Shown: piece after piece, positions 25,754-36,200 of the stretch
Position numbering within the stretch: position 1 is the stretch's first letter
Layout: the number at the start of each line of letters is the position of its first letter
NCBI GenBank assembly: GCA_029257715.1
Contig: JARIAT010000055.1
Span: forward strand, 1-50,051
Direction: 5' to 3'
DNA: 50,051 nt
DNA from: Faecousia sp.
GTDB lineage: Bacteria > Bacillota > Clostridia > Oscillospirales > Oscillospiraceae
Made by a program: the position numbers and the translations under genes
Notes under the pieces: model-generated
Database searches by the model: none
What the model saw: the letters and a program-made list of their open reading frames with translations, nothing else
Told to the model about the DNA's origin: nothing

Positions 25754-27139
25754 ATGACTATTGAAGAACTCCAGTCCTCTCTGCTGTCCGCCCCCAAGAA
25801 CGGATACCAGACCCTGACTGAGCAGCAGCGCGCTGAAATGAATGACTACTGCAACGGCTATGCCGAGTTCATCAGCACCTGCAAGATGGAGCGTGAGGCT
25901 ACAGCATGGACTGTTGCTGCCTGTGAAGCGCACGGTTTTAAGCCCATGGTTCCCGGCATGGAACTGAAGCCCGGTGACAAGGTTTACCACAATAACCGCG
26001 ACAAGAGCATTATTGTTGCCGTCATCGGCGAGAAGTCCCTGGCAGAAGGTGCCAACATCTGCGCCGCCCATGTTGACTCCCCCCGCATGGATATTAAGCC
26101 CAATCCCCTCTATGAAGATACCGAAATCGCCTACCTCAAGACTCATTACTACGGCGGTATCAAGAAATATCAGTGGGTCACCACTCCTCTGGCTCTGCAC
26201 GGTGTCATCTACCGCAAGGACGGCACCATTGTCAATGTGACCATCGGTGAGGATCCCTCCGATCCCATTCTGGTTGTCTCCGACCTGCTGGTTCACCTCT
26301 CCGGCGACCAGATGGCAAAGACTGCCTCCAAGGTTATCGAGGGCGAGCAGCTCAACGTCATTGTCGGCACCGAGCCTCTGGTTGGCGAAGGCTCCGACCT
26401 CGTCAAGCTCAACATCATGAAGATGCTCAACGAGAAGTATGGCATCATCGAGTCCGACTTCCTCTCCGCCGAGCTGAATCTCGTTCCCGCAGGCCCCAGC
26501 CGCGATGTGGGTCTGGATCGCAGCCTGATCGGCGGCTACGGTCACGATGACCGTGTCTGCGCTTACGCAGAGATTGTTCCCCTGCTGGATATGGGTATTC
26601 CCACCCACACCGCTGTGTGCATTCTGGCAGACAAGGAAGAAATCGGTTCCGTCGGTATCTCCGGTATGCAGAGCCACTTCTTCGAGTACTTCATGGGGAT
26701 GCTGTGTGACGCTCAGGGCGTCAATCTGGAGCATTGCTTTGCAAACTCCTTCTGCCTCAGCGCTGATGTTTCCAACGCTTTTGACCCCAACTTCCCCGAG
26801 ACCTGCGACAAGCGCAACAACTCCAAGCTCAACTACGGTGTCGCAATCTGCAAGTACACCGGCTCCCGCGGCAAGGGCGGCTGCTCCGATGCTTCCGCCG
26901 AGGCTATGGGTCATGTCCGCACCACTCTGGACAATGCCGGCGTTGCATGGCAGATCGCTACTCTGGGTAAGGTCGATCAGGGCGGCGGCGGTACCGTCGC
27001 TGCTTACATGGCAAACCGCAACATCGTCACTGTTGACGCAGGCGTGCCCGTTTTGTGCATGCACGCTCCTATGGAAATCGTCAGCAAGTACGACTGCTAT
27101 ATGACCATGCTGGCCTGCAAGGCAATCTATCTGGCTTAA
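25754..27139 (+). CDS. M18-family zinc aminopeptidase
   Basis: A 461-residue metallopeptidase that removes N-terminal residues from peptides in the cytoplasm, with preference for acidic or hydrophobic residues in characterised relatives. Metal ligands lie in ANICAAHVDSPRMD near residue 98, YGHDDRVCAYAE near residue 260, ADKEEIGSVG near residue 295 and, at the end, CMHAPMEIVSKYD. The family's usual length is about 430-470. The gene uses a restricted codon set, much like groEL and the opp genes here, which suggests high expression. It fits an amino-acid-fermenting organism with peptide import. It stands alone between its own promoter and a terminator. Confidence 0.92.
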   Translation: MTIEELQSSLLSAPKNGYQTLTEQQRAEMNDYCNGYAEFISTCKMEREATAWTVAACEAHGFKPMVPGMELKPGDKVYHNNRDKSIIVAVIGEKSLAEGANICAAHVDSPRMDIKPNPLYEDTEIAYLKTHYYGGIKKYQWVTTPLALHGVIYRKDGTIVNVTIGEDPSDPILVVSDLLVHLSGDQMAKTASKVIEGEQLNVIVGTEPLVGEGSDLVKLNIMKMLNEKYGIIESDFLSAELNLVPAGPSRDVGLDRSLIGGYGHDDRVCAYAEIVPLLDMGIPTHTAVCILADKEEIGSVGISGMQSHFFEYFMGMLCDAQGVNLEHCFANSFCLSADVSNAFDPNFPETCDKRNNSKLNYGVAICKYTGSRGKGGCSDASAEAMGHVRTTLDNAGVAWQIATLGKVDQGGGGTVAAYMANRNIVTVDAGVPVLCMHAPMEIVSKYDCYMTMLACKAIYLA

Positions 27140-27154
27140 TTTCCGGAATTCCAA

Positions 27155-27184
27155 TGCCCCGGCGCAGCTGCGCCGGGGCATTTT
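27155..27184 (+). terminator. Terminator of the M18 aminopeptidase gene
   Basis: A perfect 26-base palindrome at 27155-27180 (TGCCCCGGCGCAG and its complement) followed by TTTTA. Confidence 0.9.
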
Positions 27185-27215
27185 ATCTATTCCCATCTTT
27201 CCTTCGCTATATGCC

Positions 27216-27243
27216 AAAACAGCCGCCCTCAGGGCGGCTGTTT
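27216..27243 (-). terminator. Terminator of the alr-glycosidase unit
   Basis: A 13-base-pair stem AAACAGCCGCCCT with its complement, with a T-run on the leftward side. It lies 16 bases after the glycosidase stop. Confidence 0.8.
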
Positions 27244-27258
27244 GCTTTGATTACACCG

Positions 27259-28713
27259 TCAGGCGGGATCTTCCACCGGATCTGCACAGTAAACCCAGGC
27301 ATTGGGCAGTCTGCGGCCCTCCGGAAGATCGGAATTGGCGCAGCGCATAATATACTCTCCCTCATACCAGATCATAGAACTGGTGCCGCCATCGACATTC
27401 ATCGCCTGATATCCATTGTAACGGGCGAGAATTTTGGCACATTCCTGCGCATTGCATCCGATTGAATCAACTTTCCGGCCTTCGATTCCCAAAAACATGA
27501 TCGTCTCGTCCTTGGTCTGACCGATACAGGTTCTTGGATTTAGTGCGGTATAGAGGTTATCCTGCCCCGATACATCCACCCCATCCACAATCAGCGCAGG
27601 GGTCCATTCCGTGGCATCGGTGCAGTTCTCTCCGAATTGTTCATGGGCATCCATAATATACAGCCGGTTATCTCTGTGCAGCTCCACCCGCTTATATCCT
27701 CTGGGATAGTGGGTGCCGTAGGGCCTTCCGCCGGACATGGCACCGCCGGAAATCAGCGCACCTTCCGCCACATTGGGCCCGTCATCAAATCCGGAGCCGC
27801 TCATGGCCACAAGGCCTTGATTGGCCTGCGCAATCTCTCCTACCTTCTGCCCAATGACACCCGGCTGCGCAGCGGGCGCACACTTCAGGCGAGAAGGGTC
27901 CTTCCCCAGCACCAGAACGCCCCGGTAACTGCTTGCGGAAATCCGAATCACCATCAGACCATTGGCCGCGTCGATGGCAAGCACTTGATCGCCCTGCTTT
28001 GTATAGATCTCAGTTCCCCGATCCTCAAGGCCCGCTTCATTGACCAAAAAGTGATTCCATCCGTCTTTGATCACCTCCGGATGCGCCTCGGCATAGGCCC
28101 GGGTTGATTCCTCATCCAGCTCATAGAATGTCTCGAAAAAGGCATTTTCTCCGCTGCTCATCCCCAAATCCTGCGCCAGCCGCCCGAGGATGGACGCCGC
28201 CGCTTCTTTGGAAAAACCCGAAGAAGGTGAGCGGAGCTCTTCCGTGGACTGGGTCACATCTTCCCATCCGGAGTTGACTCCCACCTGCTCTGCCTTGGCC
28301 TCCTCCATGCGCCGGATGACCTCCTGAACGATATCGCCGGGGATCAGCCCCTTTGCCAGCCACTGATGGCGCATCGTCGTCATGGCCGTCTCAATATAGG
28401 CACCACGCAGCTTTGACAGCGGCGGAATCAGATCCGTGAAAATTACTACACAGTAAGCGGCTTCCAATATCAGCACCACCGCCAGTATCACCGCCGCAAT
28501 TTTCAGACGGGTAGTTCTTTTGGGGGAATTTTCCGTTTTCTCAGACTGCTTCCGTTTCTCTGATTTGGGCCGCAGGTGTTTTCCATTCTGGCTGCTGAAC
28601 AGGTGGATCGGCACCGCCTGCTCTTCCTGCTCCTCCTCATCAGACAGGCTGATATCCGCCATATTGGCAGCAAAACGGCCCTTGGAAGAACCGCCGAAGA
28701 GTTTTTTCTTCAT
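27259..28713 (-). CDS. Membrane-anchored phosphodiester glycosidase (NAGPA domain)
   Basis: A 484-residue protein with a charged cytoplasmic N-terminus of about 70 residues, one membrane segment (IAAVILAVVLILEAAYCVVIF), a helical region and a C-terminal phosphodiester glycosidase domain. That domain shows VAMSGSGFDDGP, the PRTCIGQTKDETIMFLGIEGR strand pair and AMNVDGGTSSMIWY, the DGG block of this family. Relatives in Gram-positive bacteria act on wall-linked sugar phosphodiesters, but the substrate here is unknown. ATG 28713 is chosen because AGAGGA precedes it. It follows alr by 35 bases, so both are likely co-transcribed and linked to the wall. Confidence 0.85.
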   Translation of the reverse strand: MKKKLFGGSSKGRFAANMADISLSDEEEQEEQAVPIHLFSSQNGKHLRPKSEKRKQSEKTENSPKRTTRLKIAAVILAVVLILEAAYCVVIFTDLIPPLSKLRGAYIETAMTTMRHQWLAKGLIPGDIVQEVIRRMEEAKAEQVGVNSGWEDVTQSTEELRSPSSGFSKEAAASILGRLAQDLGMSSGENAFFETFYELDEESTRAYAEAHPEVIKDGWNHFLVNEAGLEDRGTEIYTKQGDQVLAIDAANGLMVIRISASSYRGVLVLGKDPSRLKCAPAAQPGVIGQKVGEIAQANQGLVAMSGSGFDDGPNVAEGALISGGAMSGGRPYGTHYPRGYKRVELHRDNRLYIMDAHEQFGENCTDATEWTPALIVDGVDVSGQDNLYTALNPRTCIGQTKDETIMFLGIEGRKVDSIGCNAQECAKILARYNGYQAMNVDGGTSSMIWYEGEYIMRCANSDLPEGRRLPNAWVYCADPVEDPA

Positions 28714-28748
28714 AATAGTATTCCTCTGACGCAAGGCTCCGCGGCCTT

Positions 28749-29906
28749 TTAGTGGTTATCCAGAAGGTAATGCACCGTGCGAATCAGCCGCCCATTGCGA
28801 TAATAGTACCGAGGAACCCGGCGGCTGATGCCGGAGATGAATTCATAATTAAAGCTGCCCGCCACGGATGCAATCTGTTCAACAGTGATGGTTTCCTCCC
28901 CATCTGTCCCCACCAGGGTCACAGGATCCTGAAGAGAAACCTCCGGAATATCCGTCACATCCACCATCATCTGATCCATGCACACCCGACCCAAAATCGG
29001 CGCCCGTCTTCCCCGAATCAGAACATAAAATTTTCCGGAGAGGCTGCGCCAATAGCCGTCGGCGTATCCAACGGGAATTGTTGCCACGCAGGTCGGTCTT
29101 TCCGTCACAAACAGGCCTCCGTAGCTGATCTCCCTGCCCACAGGAAGCGTTTTAATGTGAGAAATTCGGCTGTGCCAGCTGAGCGCCGGCTTCAGGGGCA
29201 GCAGCTTGGGGTCTACCTCCGGGCTGGGATAAAGACCGTAGGTAACAATCCCCGAGCGAACCATTTCATATTGGTCATCAAAATTCATCAAGCCGGCGGA
29301 ATTATTCATATGCCGCAGGGGAATTTTCAGCCCCCGCTGCCGAAGCATGGCGTCGAATGCCTGAAATCTCTGGGACTGCTTTCTGGCGCGGCTGAGATCC
29401 GCACAATCCGCCGTTGCAAAGTGGCTGAACAGCCCCTCCGCGCAAAGCCCGGGAAGATTTGCAATTTTTACGCACAAATCCGCCGCGGCTTCGTTGCACT
29501 CAAATCCAATCCGCCCCATACCGGTGTCCACAGCAAAATGGAAATTGGCTGTCTTTTTCTGATGGACCGCCACTCGGGAAAGCTCCTGCGCATCCTCCAG
29601 CCGAAAAATTGCAGGACGAATATTCAGCTGCACCACCTGCGGATAGGCCGAAACAGGCGTATGTCCCAGAATCAGAATGGGGATGGTAATACCGGACTGC
29701 CGCAGCTCCAGCGCTTCCGCCACGGAACTAACCCCGAAAAACGCACATTTCGGCTCCAACAGACGGGCCACCTGCACCGCGCCATGGCCGTAAGCATCGG
29801 CCTTGATGATTGCCATGACTTTCACACCTGTTTTTGTCTGAACCGCTTCCAGATTCGAACAGATGGCATCGAGATCTATTTTCACATAAGTATTGTCGTA
29901 ATTCAC
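28749..29906 (-). CDS. alr: Alanine racemase
   Basis: A 385-residue enzyme that makes D-alanine for peptidoglycan. The cofactor lysine is Lys35 in AIIKADAYGHGA. HFAVDTGMGRIGF lies in the barrel, and GRVCMDQMMVDVTDIPEV in the C-terminal domain belongs to the active-site entry. I place the start at GTG 29906: TTTGGAG lies 9 bases before it and the usual opening NTYVKIDLDAI follows. The longer frame from 29978 reads through the promoter region. It is the first gene of a two-gene unit. Confidence 0.95.
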   Translation of the reverse strand: MNYDNTYVKIDLDAICSNLEAVQTKTGVKVMAIIKADAYGHGAVQVARLLEPKCAFFGVSSVAEALELRQSGITIPILILGHTPVSAYPQVVQLNIRPAIFRLEDAQELSRVAVHQKKTANFHFAVDTGMGRIGFECNEAAADLCVKIANLPGLCAEGLFSHFATADCADLSRARKQSQRFQAFDAMLRQRGLKIPLRHMNNSAGLMNFDDQYEMVRSGIVTYGLYPSPEVDPKLLPLKPALSWHSRISHIKTLPVGREISYGGLFVTERPTCVATIPVGYADGYWRSLSGKFYVLIRGRRAPILGRVCMDQMMVDVTDIPEVSLQDPVTLVGTDGEETITVEQIASVAGSFNYEFISGISRRVPRYYYRNGRLIRTVHYLLDNH

Positions 29907-29976
29907 TTGATCAACTCCAAAAAAGGGAATCGAATGGCTTATGACATATTTCTCCAAAAGCCATATAATTGTAACC

Positions 29977-30050
29977 ATGATAGCATAATTATCTTAAAAT
30001 GTAAACCTTTTCCCGAAACATACAAACGATTTTCAATGGTTGTTTCGGGA
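29977..30050 (-). promoter_or_regulatory. alr promoter with an upstream perfect inverted repeat
   Basis: Leftward: TTTACA (30000-30005), a 17-base spacer, TATCAT (29977-29982). Five bases upstream of the -35 box lies the perfect 10-base inverted repeat TCCCGAAACA (30011-30020) / TGTTTCGGGA (30041-30050), 20 bases apart. ATACAAACG also occurs twice, at 30019-30028 and 30049-30058. The repeat sits between divergent alr and DUF975 genes and could be a regulator site for either. Confidence 0.55.
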
Positions 30051-30124
30051 TACAAACGGGTGTTCTCGTCACTTTCACCACTTTTTTCATGCAGTATTTG
30101 TTCATTTTATAAGTACCATATGCC

Positions 30125-30153
30125 TTGTAAATTTCCTGTTTCAATGGTATCAT
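30125..30153 (+). promoter_or_regulatory. Promoter of the first DUF975 gene
   Basis: TTGTAA (30125-30130), a 17-base spacer, TATCAT (30148-30153), 34 bases before the start at 30188. Confidence 0.65.
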
Positions 30154-30187
30154 TTTTTTGTTAGAAAAAGAAAATGGAGGTATTATT

Positions 30188-30844
30188 ATGAGTCCATCTA
30201 TGCACCGCACCCGCGCCCGTGAAGCTCTGCGAGGAAACTGGCCTACCGCAATATGGATCACACTTGTTGCATCCTGGTTTGGCGGGCTGAGCTTCACCAT
30301 TCCCCAATTTCAACTTCTTGTTCAGCAGAAAAATATGATGTTCCGGCTCAACTCCGGAATTGTCGTCAGCGTTGGAATCTTTGGCCTGATTGCCCTGATT
30401 CTCGGCGGCGCCCTGCATGTGGGGTATTGCCGCTATCAGCTGAATCTGCTGGATGGCAGAGAAGCACGGTTCTCTGATCTCGCTTCCTTCATGGATCATT
30501 TCGGTTCCGCCCTGTGTATGCACGTGATCCGTTCGCTTGCCATCACGTTGGGGACGATTTGCCTGATTGTCCCAGGAATCCTCTTTACTTACGGTTTCTC
30601 CATGGCTGGATACATCATGGCAGAAGATCCCGACTGCGGCGCAGTGGAGGCTCTCAAGCGTTCCTGGGCGCTCATGTCCGGCCGTAAAATGGATCTGTTT
30701 GTGCTGGGACTGACCTTCATTGGCTGGGCCCTGCTTGCTGTGCTTACGCTCGGAATCGGACTTCTTTTCCTTCAGCCCTACATCGAGGCTGCATACACCT
30801 CTTTCTATCGGGAATTGCGGTCCGCAAGCCGCCATCCCAACTAA
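30188..30844 (+). CDS. DUF975-family membrane protein
   Basis: A 218-residue protein with about five membrane segments. It opens with a charged stretch HRTRAREALRGNW, the usual opening of DUF975 proteins, has YQLNLLDGREARFSDLASF between segments, and later IMAEDPDCGAVEALKRSWALMSGRKMDLF, a block strongly conserved in this family. The function is unknown. ATG 30188 follows GGAGG. It is single, with its own promoter and terminator. A larger relative is encoded at 38165-39157. Confidence 0.85.
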   Translation: MSPSMHRTRAREALRGNWPTAIWITLVASWFGGLSFTIPQFQLLVQQKNMMFRLNSGIVVSVGIFGLIALILGGALHVGYCRYQLNLLDGREARFSDLASFMDHFGSALCMHVIRSLAITLGTICLIVPGILFTYGFSMAGYIMAEDPDCGAVEALKRSWALMSGRKMDLFVLGLTFIGWALLAVLTLGIGLLFLQPYIEAAYTSFYRELRSASRHPN

Positions 30845-30861
30845 CAAAAATGATATTTTGA

Positions 30862-30892
30862 AACCGCCGCAGATTCTGCGGCGGTTATTTTT
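30862..30892 (+). terminator. Terminator of the first DUF975 gene
   Basis: A 12-base-pair stem AACCGCCGCAGA / TCTGCGGCGGTT with a 1-base centre, followed by ATTTTTC. Confidence 0.9.
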
Positions 30893-30934
30893 CGTTCAGA
30901 GAGAAATTATTTACATAAACGACATATTTCGCTC

Positions 30935-30997
30935 TTGCATTTTGAGAGCAATTGCTGTATGATATCTGCGTTAGCACTCGAAGGTACTGAGTGCTAA
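30935..30997 (+). promoter_or_regulatory. groESL promoter with CIRCE operator
   Basis: TTGCAT (30935-30940), a 17-base spacer and TATGAT (30958-30963), followed by a perfect CIRCE element: TTAGCACTC (30971-30979), nine bases, GAGTGCTAA (30989-30997). CIRCE is the binding site of the heat-shock repressor HrcA, so groESL should be induced by heat and protein damage. hrcA itself is not in the window. Confidence 0.96.
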
Positions 30998-31081
30998 TCT
31001 AATCAAACCATGTAGAAAATGGGAATGTGCGGATCCTCCGCCTTCCCCAGTCTAAATATCATCTTTGGAGGTATTTTTATC

Positions 31082-33003
<1,922 letters not shown>

Positions 33004-33026
33004 AAACAAAGTCTAAGCCCTTTCTG

Positions 33027-33059
33027 CCTCCCCACTCCATTTGGAGTGGGGAGGTTTTT
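33027..33059 (+). terminator. Terminator of groESL
   Basis: A perfect 13-base-pair stem CCTCCCCACTCCA with its complement, a 2-base loop, and five T residues. Confidence 0.94.
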
Positions 33060-33199
33060 CAGCAGTGATTCGATAACGCTGCCACGGAATCTTGCTGAAA
33101 GTTTCTTGGTCGGGCGGTGTCGATGTATTTCCCGCCCCTGTACCGTATCTGCATAAGCGATTTCCGTTGTTTTTCAGAGAAAAACCAGAGGATTTCTAC

Positions 33200-33228
33200 T
33201 TGATTTTTCTTTAAATGGCTGATATAAT
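33200..33228 (+). promoter_or_regulatory. Promoter of the tRNA-Ser gene
   Basis: TTGATT (33200-33205), a 17-base spacer, TATAAT (33223-33228), 11 bases before the tRNA. The stretch between the groEL terminator and this promoter shows nothing else. Confidence 0.85.
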
Positions 33229-33239
33229 TAATCCGTTAT

Positions 33240-33331
33240 GGAGCAGTACTCAAGCTGGTCGAAGAGGCGTGACTCGAAATCTCGTAGGGCATGAAAGTGT
33301 CGCCAGGGTTCGAATCCCTGCTGCTCCGCCA
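33240..33331 (+). tRNA. tRNA-Ser (anticodon CGA)
   Basis: A 92-base class II tRNA with encoded CCA. The acceptor stem GGAGCAG pairs with CTGCTCC (33321-33327), and the T arm is CAGGG-TTCGAAT-CCCTG. The anticodon loop CTCGAAA puts CGA at 33275-33277, reading UCG. A long variable arm, as expected for serine, lies between them. One mismatch sits in the anticodon stem. It is not tRNA-Sec, whose anticodon would be TCA. Confidence 0.93.
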
Positions 33332-33366
33332 ACTCCCGCATTCCTATGGAATGCGGGAGTTTTTAT
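33332..33366 (+). terminator. Terminator of the tRNA-Ser gene
   Basis: A 13-base-pair stem ACTCCCGCATTCC with its complement, a 3-base loop and TTTTTAT, starting directly after the CCA end. Confidence 0.93.
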
Positions 33367-33426
33367 ATTCTTTCGTCTATCTGCGATTAGTGCTTTCCTG
33401 AATCTGATGATTTCATATCTCACGAA

Positions 33427-33460
33427 GCAAAAAAGGCGGCAAGGAAATCCTTGCCGCCTT
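33427..33460 (-). terminator. Terminator of the grd operon
   Basis: Read leftward: stem AAGGCGGCAAGGA with its complement (33433-33445, 33448-33460), a 2-base loop, then a T-run (the A-run at 33429-33434 on the top strand). It lies about 90 bases after the grdB stop. Confidence 0.9.
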
Positions 33461-33549
33461 CAATTATTTGGAAATACAGACCTACGAAAGCAGGTTTGTC
33501 ATCCGTCAAACTTCCTCTGCCAAAAATGGCCGGAAGTTCAAAGTCTAAA

Positions 33550-34851
33550 TTAGACCTCGAAGATGGTCTGATCCTCGACCTCGGTGCACAGAGCCTCGAG
33601 AGCGCGGTTGACCAGCTTACGACGAATGTGCTTCTCTTCCTCCATGGTCAGAGCAGGATTGCCCAGAGGATGGGGGATTGCGATGGTGGGAACAATTCTG
33701 TTCGCACCAACCGTCAGAGAGATGGGAGTAACGGTACACATGTGAACAACAGGAATACCAGCTCTCTCGATTTCCTTAACCATCGTTGCGCCGCAACGAG
33801 TGCAGGTACCTCATGTAGAGGTCATGATAACGGCGTTGACGCCAGCCTTCAGCAGCTTCTGAGCGTACTCTTCAGCGAACTTCTTGGCGGAAGCAACAGC
33901 AGTACCGTTACCAACGGTGGTGTAGAAGAACTCGTGCAGCTTGCCGATCTTGCCTTCCTTCTCGAACTCGCGCAGAACGTCAACAGGCAGAACGCGGTCA
34001 GCATCTTCGTTTGCGTAGACCGGATCGTAGCCGCCGTGAGCGGTCTCGTAGGTCTCAGCAGTCAGATCGTCCACGCCAGCGATGTTGTATTCGCCGTACT
34101 TAGAAGCGGAAGAAGACTCGATGTGATCGGGGTTGCCCTTAGGAACAATACCGCCGGAGGTGCACAGGGCGATGGTAGCCTTGGACAGATCCTTGATAGC
34201 GGGGTTGGGAGCAACACGGTCAAAAGAGGGCATGGGGTACTCAGTGGTGAAGGGCTGATCGTTCAGCTTCTTAACCAGCATATTGACAGCACGCTTTGCG
34301 CCGCGCTCCTTCTCAAAGAAGTTCACACGGATGCCATTGGGCATGTAGCCTTCCTCGCAGGAAGCGCCCAGCTTCTCGCCCTTCAGAATCTTCAGAGCCA
34401 GAGCAGCCATGGTGGGAGCAGCCTTACGCATACCAGCAGCGCTGTTGGTAGTAGCAACCATCAGAACCTTGTCCTTCAGGTCTGCGCCGGGGTTCTCCTC
34501 GTACATACCGGTCAGGACACGGATGCCAGCTTCCTGAACAGCCTGGCAGACGGTAGCACAAGCGTAGCCGTAACGGCCTGCGTTGAATGCGGGGCCTGCG
34601 ATGAACAGGTCGGGCTTAATCTCGTTAACCCAAGCCAGGATCTGCTCCTTAGCTTCCTTCTCATGCTCTGCGAAGTAGGAGTCGCCGCAGATGATGGTCT
34701 TGACGATCTCAGCCTCGCCGTTCCATGCGGTCTCGAGGGCCATACCGGGGCCGACCTTACCGTCACGGATTTCGGGTGCAATGTGAGCCATTTCCTCGCC
34801 ACCGATCTGTGCGAAGAACTGGTTGATATAATGTACAACACGATAACTCAT
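33550..34851 (-). CDS. grdB: Glycine reductase component B selenoprotein subunit (UGA = Sec347)
   Basis: A 433-residue selenoprotein when the in-frame TGA at 33811-33813 is read as selenocysteine. Two frames of 346 and 77 residues join in the same phase across TGA as MTST-U-GTCTRCGATMVKEIE, the known GrdB active-site block, so this is recoding and not damage. The Sec residue receives the carboxymethyl group of glycine from the pyruvoyl Schiff base on GrdE and passes it to selenoprotein GrdA. The length fits the family. It lies 27 bases after grdE and is the last gene of the operon. Choice of the glycine enzyme over sarcosine or betaine versions rests on GrdX, the glycine riboswitch and the GrdE match. 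Confidence 0.95.
33784..33813 (-). promoter_or_regulatory. Sec codon and putative bacterial SECIS hairpin in grdB
   Basis: The TGA codon (33811-33813) is followed after 12 bases by the stem-loop CGTTGC-GGC-GCAACG (33784-33798), with the apical loop about 19-21 bases after the UGA. This is the spacing expected for a SelB-binding SECIS element in bacteria. The selenium genes selA, selB, selC and selD must lie elsewhere. Confidence 0.75.
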
Positions 34852-34878
34852 AGTGTAAATTTCCTCCTTTCTGATATC

Positions 34879-36177
34879 TTAGCGGGCGCTCATGCAGTTG
34901 AAGCCCATCTCGTTGGTAGCGCCAGTGATAACCTGGAGCTCAGCCTCGATGGAGCCGTCTTCACGCAGAGAACCAGCGTGGCCACCGGCAATGATGTCGA
35001 CGTAGTCGAGCATACCGATAACCTTGTCCAGCTTGGGCAGAACGATTACCTGGTTAGCGTTACCGCCGGTAACCACTGCATCAGCCAGAGGATCAGCATC
35101 AGCCAGGGACTGAGACTTACCATCCTGACCAGCGTACTCGTCGGTGATGATGGTGGTCTTAACACCCTGCATTTCGATCTTCTTAGTGTTCATGATGAGG
35201 TCGGTATCGGGGTTGCCGAAGCCTTCCTGAGAAACGATAACACCGTCGAGGTCCAGCAGGCGGCACAGCTTTGCAGTCCAGTCGGAGGAGCGCTGCTTGT
35301 CAGCCAGGTAGACGTTCTCGTTGGTGATGATGTTGCAGACGTAGTTCAGAGTCTTGCCGTGTGCAGCGAACAGCTCAGCCACAACGGGGTTGTTCTCGTG
35401 GTGGTAGGTAGTGTTCTTGTCGCAAGCGGAAACGCAGTTACCGCTCAGGATTGCACCGTCCATCGTCTCGGTGGGGTTGATGATGGTGGTCAGAGAACGC
35501 TTTGCGTCAACACCGTAAACATAGGTGTCATGCATCAGGCCCTGGCTCTGCAGCATGTGGACATAAGCCACGCGAGGCAGGTTGGGGTACTTCTCGATGC
35601 CTTCCTTGATGCCCAGAGTCTCGAACTCAGCGGTCTCATCGGGAGTGACGTTGCGGCCCAGCTCACCCAGGAAGGTAGCTGCACGCAGGCCAGCCAGACG
35701 GACAGCGCGCTCGTACTCGTGCTTGTGCTCTTCGTAGCCTTCCTTGGGCTCGCAGACAACAACAAAGTTGTTCAGCTTGCTGAAGGGAGTGTACTGAGCG
35801 CCAGGGCCGGTCATATCAATGATGCCTTCCTGGAAGCCAACGATCTTACCAGCGGTAACGACAGCCATGCCGCGCAGGACATGAGTCTTACCGGAACCAA
35901 CGGTATCCACCTTATTGATGACGCCGGGGAACACGCCGCCATTGCCTTCAACCTTAACACGGGGCTCGATAACGTCCTTAACGGGGGTAATACGAACGCT
36001 CTCGCCGGGCTTAGCGATGTCAAACTTAAAGTCCTTGACCCATTCCTTTACGTCGTCCTCTTCGAAGATGAAGTTCTTAACAGCATCAACGTCGACATAG
36101 AGAGTGCCATTCTCTACCTTGCATTCCTTTGAAAATTGAATGTCTCTGATCTGGATATAACCCAGTTCCAATTTCAA
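34879..36177 (-). CDS. grdE: Glycine reductase component B precursor GrdE (pyruvoyl)
   Basis: A 432-residue proprotein that is cut to alpha and beta subunits. The cut site is at Cys248 in SGNCVSACDKNTTYHH, where the new N-terminal Cys becomes a pyruvoyl group that binds glycine as a Schiff base. Strong family blocks are ITPVKDVIEPRVKVEG near residue 65, VDTVGSGKTHVLRG, GFQEGIIDMTGPGA, and VSQEGFGNPDTDLIMN. I set the start at TTG 36177, 8 bases after AAGGAGG; the GTG at 36186 would overlap that site. It is 23 bases after grdX and 27 before grdB. Normally grdA, trxA and trxB lie nearby; here they are absent. Confidence 0.94.
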   Translation of the reverse strand: MKLELGYIQIRDIQFSKECKVENGTLYVDVDAVKNFIFEEDDVKEWVKDFKFDIAKPGESVRITPVKDVIEPRVKVEGNGGVFPGVINKVDTVGSGKTHVLRGMAVVTAGKIVGFQEGIIDMTGPGAQYTPFSKLNNFVVVCEPKEGYEEHKHEYERAVRLAGLRAATFLGELGRNVTPDETAEFETLGIKEGIEKYPNLPRVAYVHMLQSQGLMHDTYVYGVDAKRSLTTIINPTETMDGAILSGNCVSACDKNTTYHHENNPVVAELFAAHGKTLNYVCNIITNENVYLADKQRSSDWTAKLCRLLDLDGVIVSQEGFGNPDTDLIMNTKKIEMQGVKTTIITDEYAGQDGKSQSLADADPLADAVVTGGNANQVIVLPKLDKVIGMLDYVDIIAGGHAGSLREDGSIEAELQVITGATNEMGFNCMSAR

Positions 36178-36200
36178 AGTGAACACCTCCTTCTTGATAA

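Noticed and set aside
33240-33331. tRNA-Sec next to the selenoprotein operon
   Set aside because: The anticodon loop is CTCGAAA, giving CGA; tRNA-Sec would have TCA and a longer acceptor stem.
33781-33814. grdB as a frameshifted or nonsense-broken pseudogene
   Set aside because: The two halves are in the same frame, the only interruption is one TGA, and the flanking residues are the exact known Sec context.
33451-36132. An 893-codon open frame on the top strand opposite grdB and grdE
   Set aside because: It is the reverse of two well recognised genes, its translation is low-complexity with no family resemblance, and it has no ribosome site. Strong codon bias in grd keeps the opposite frame open.
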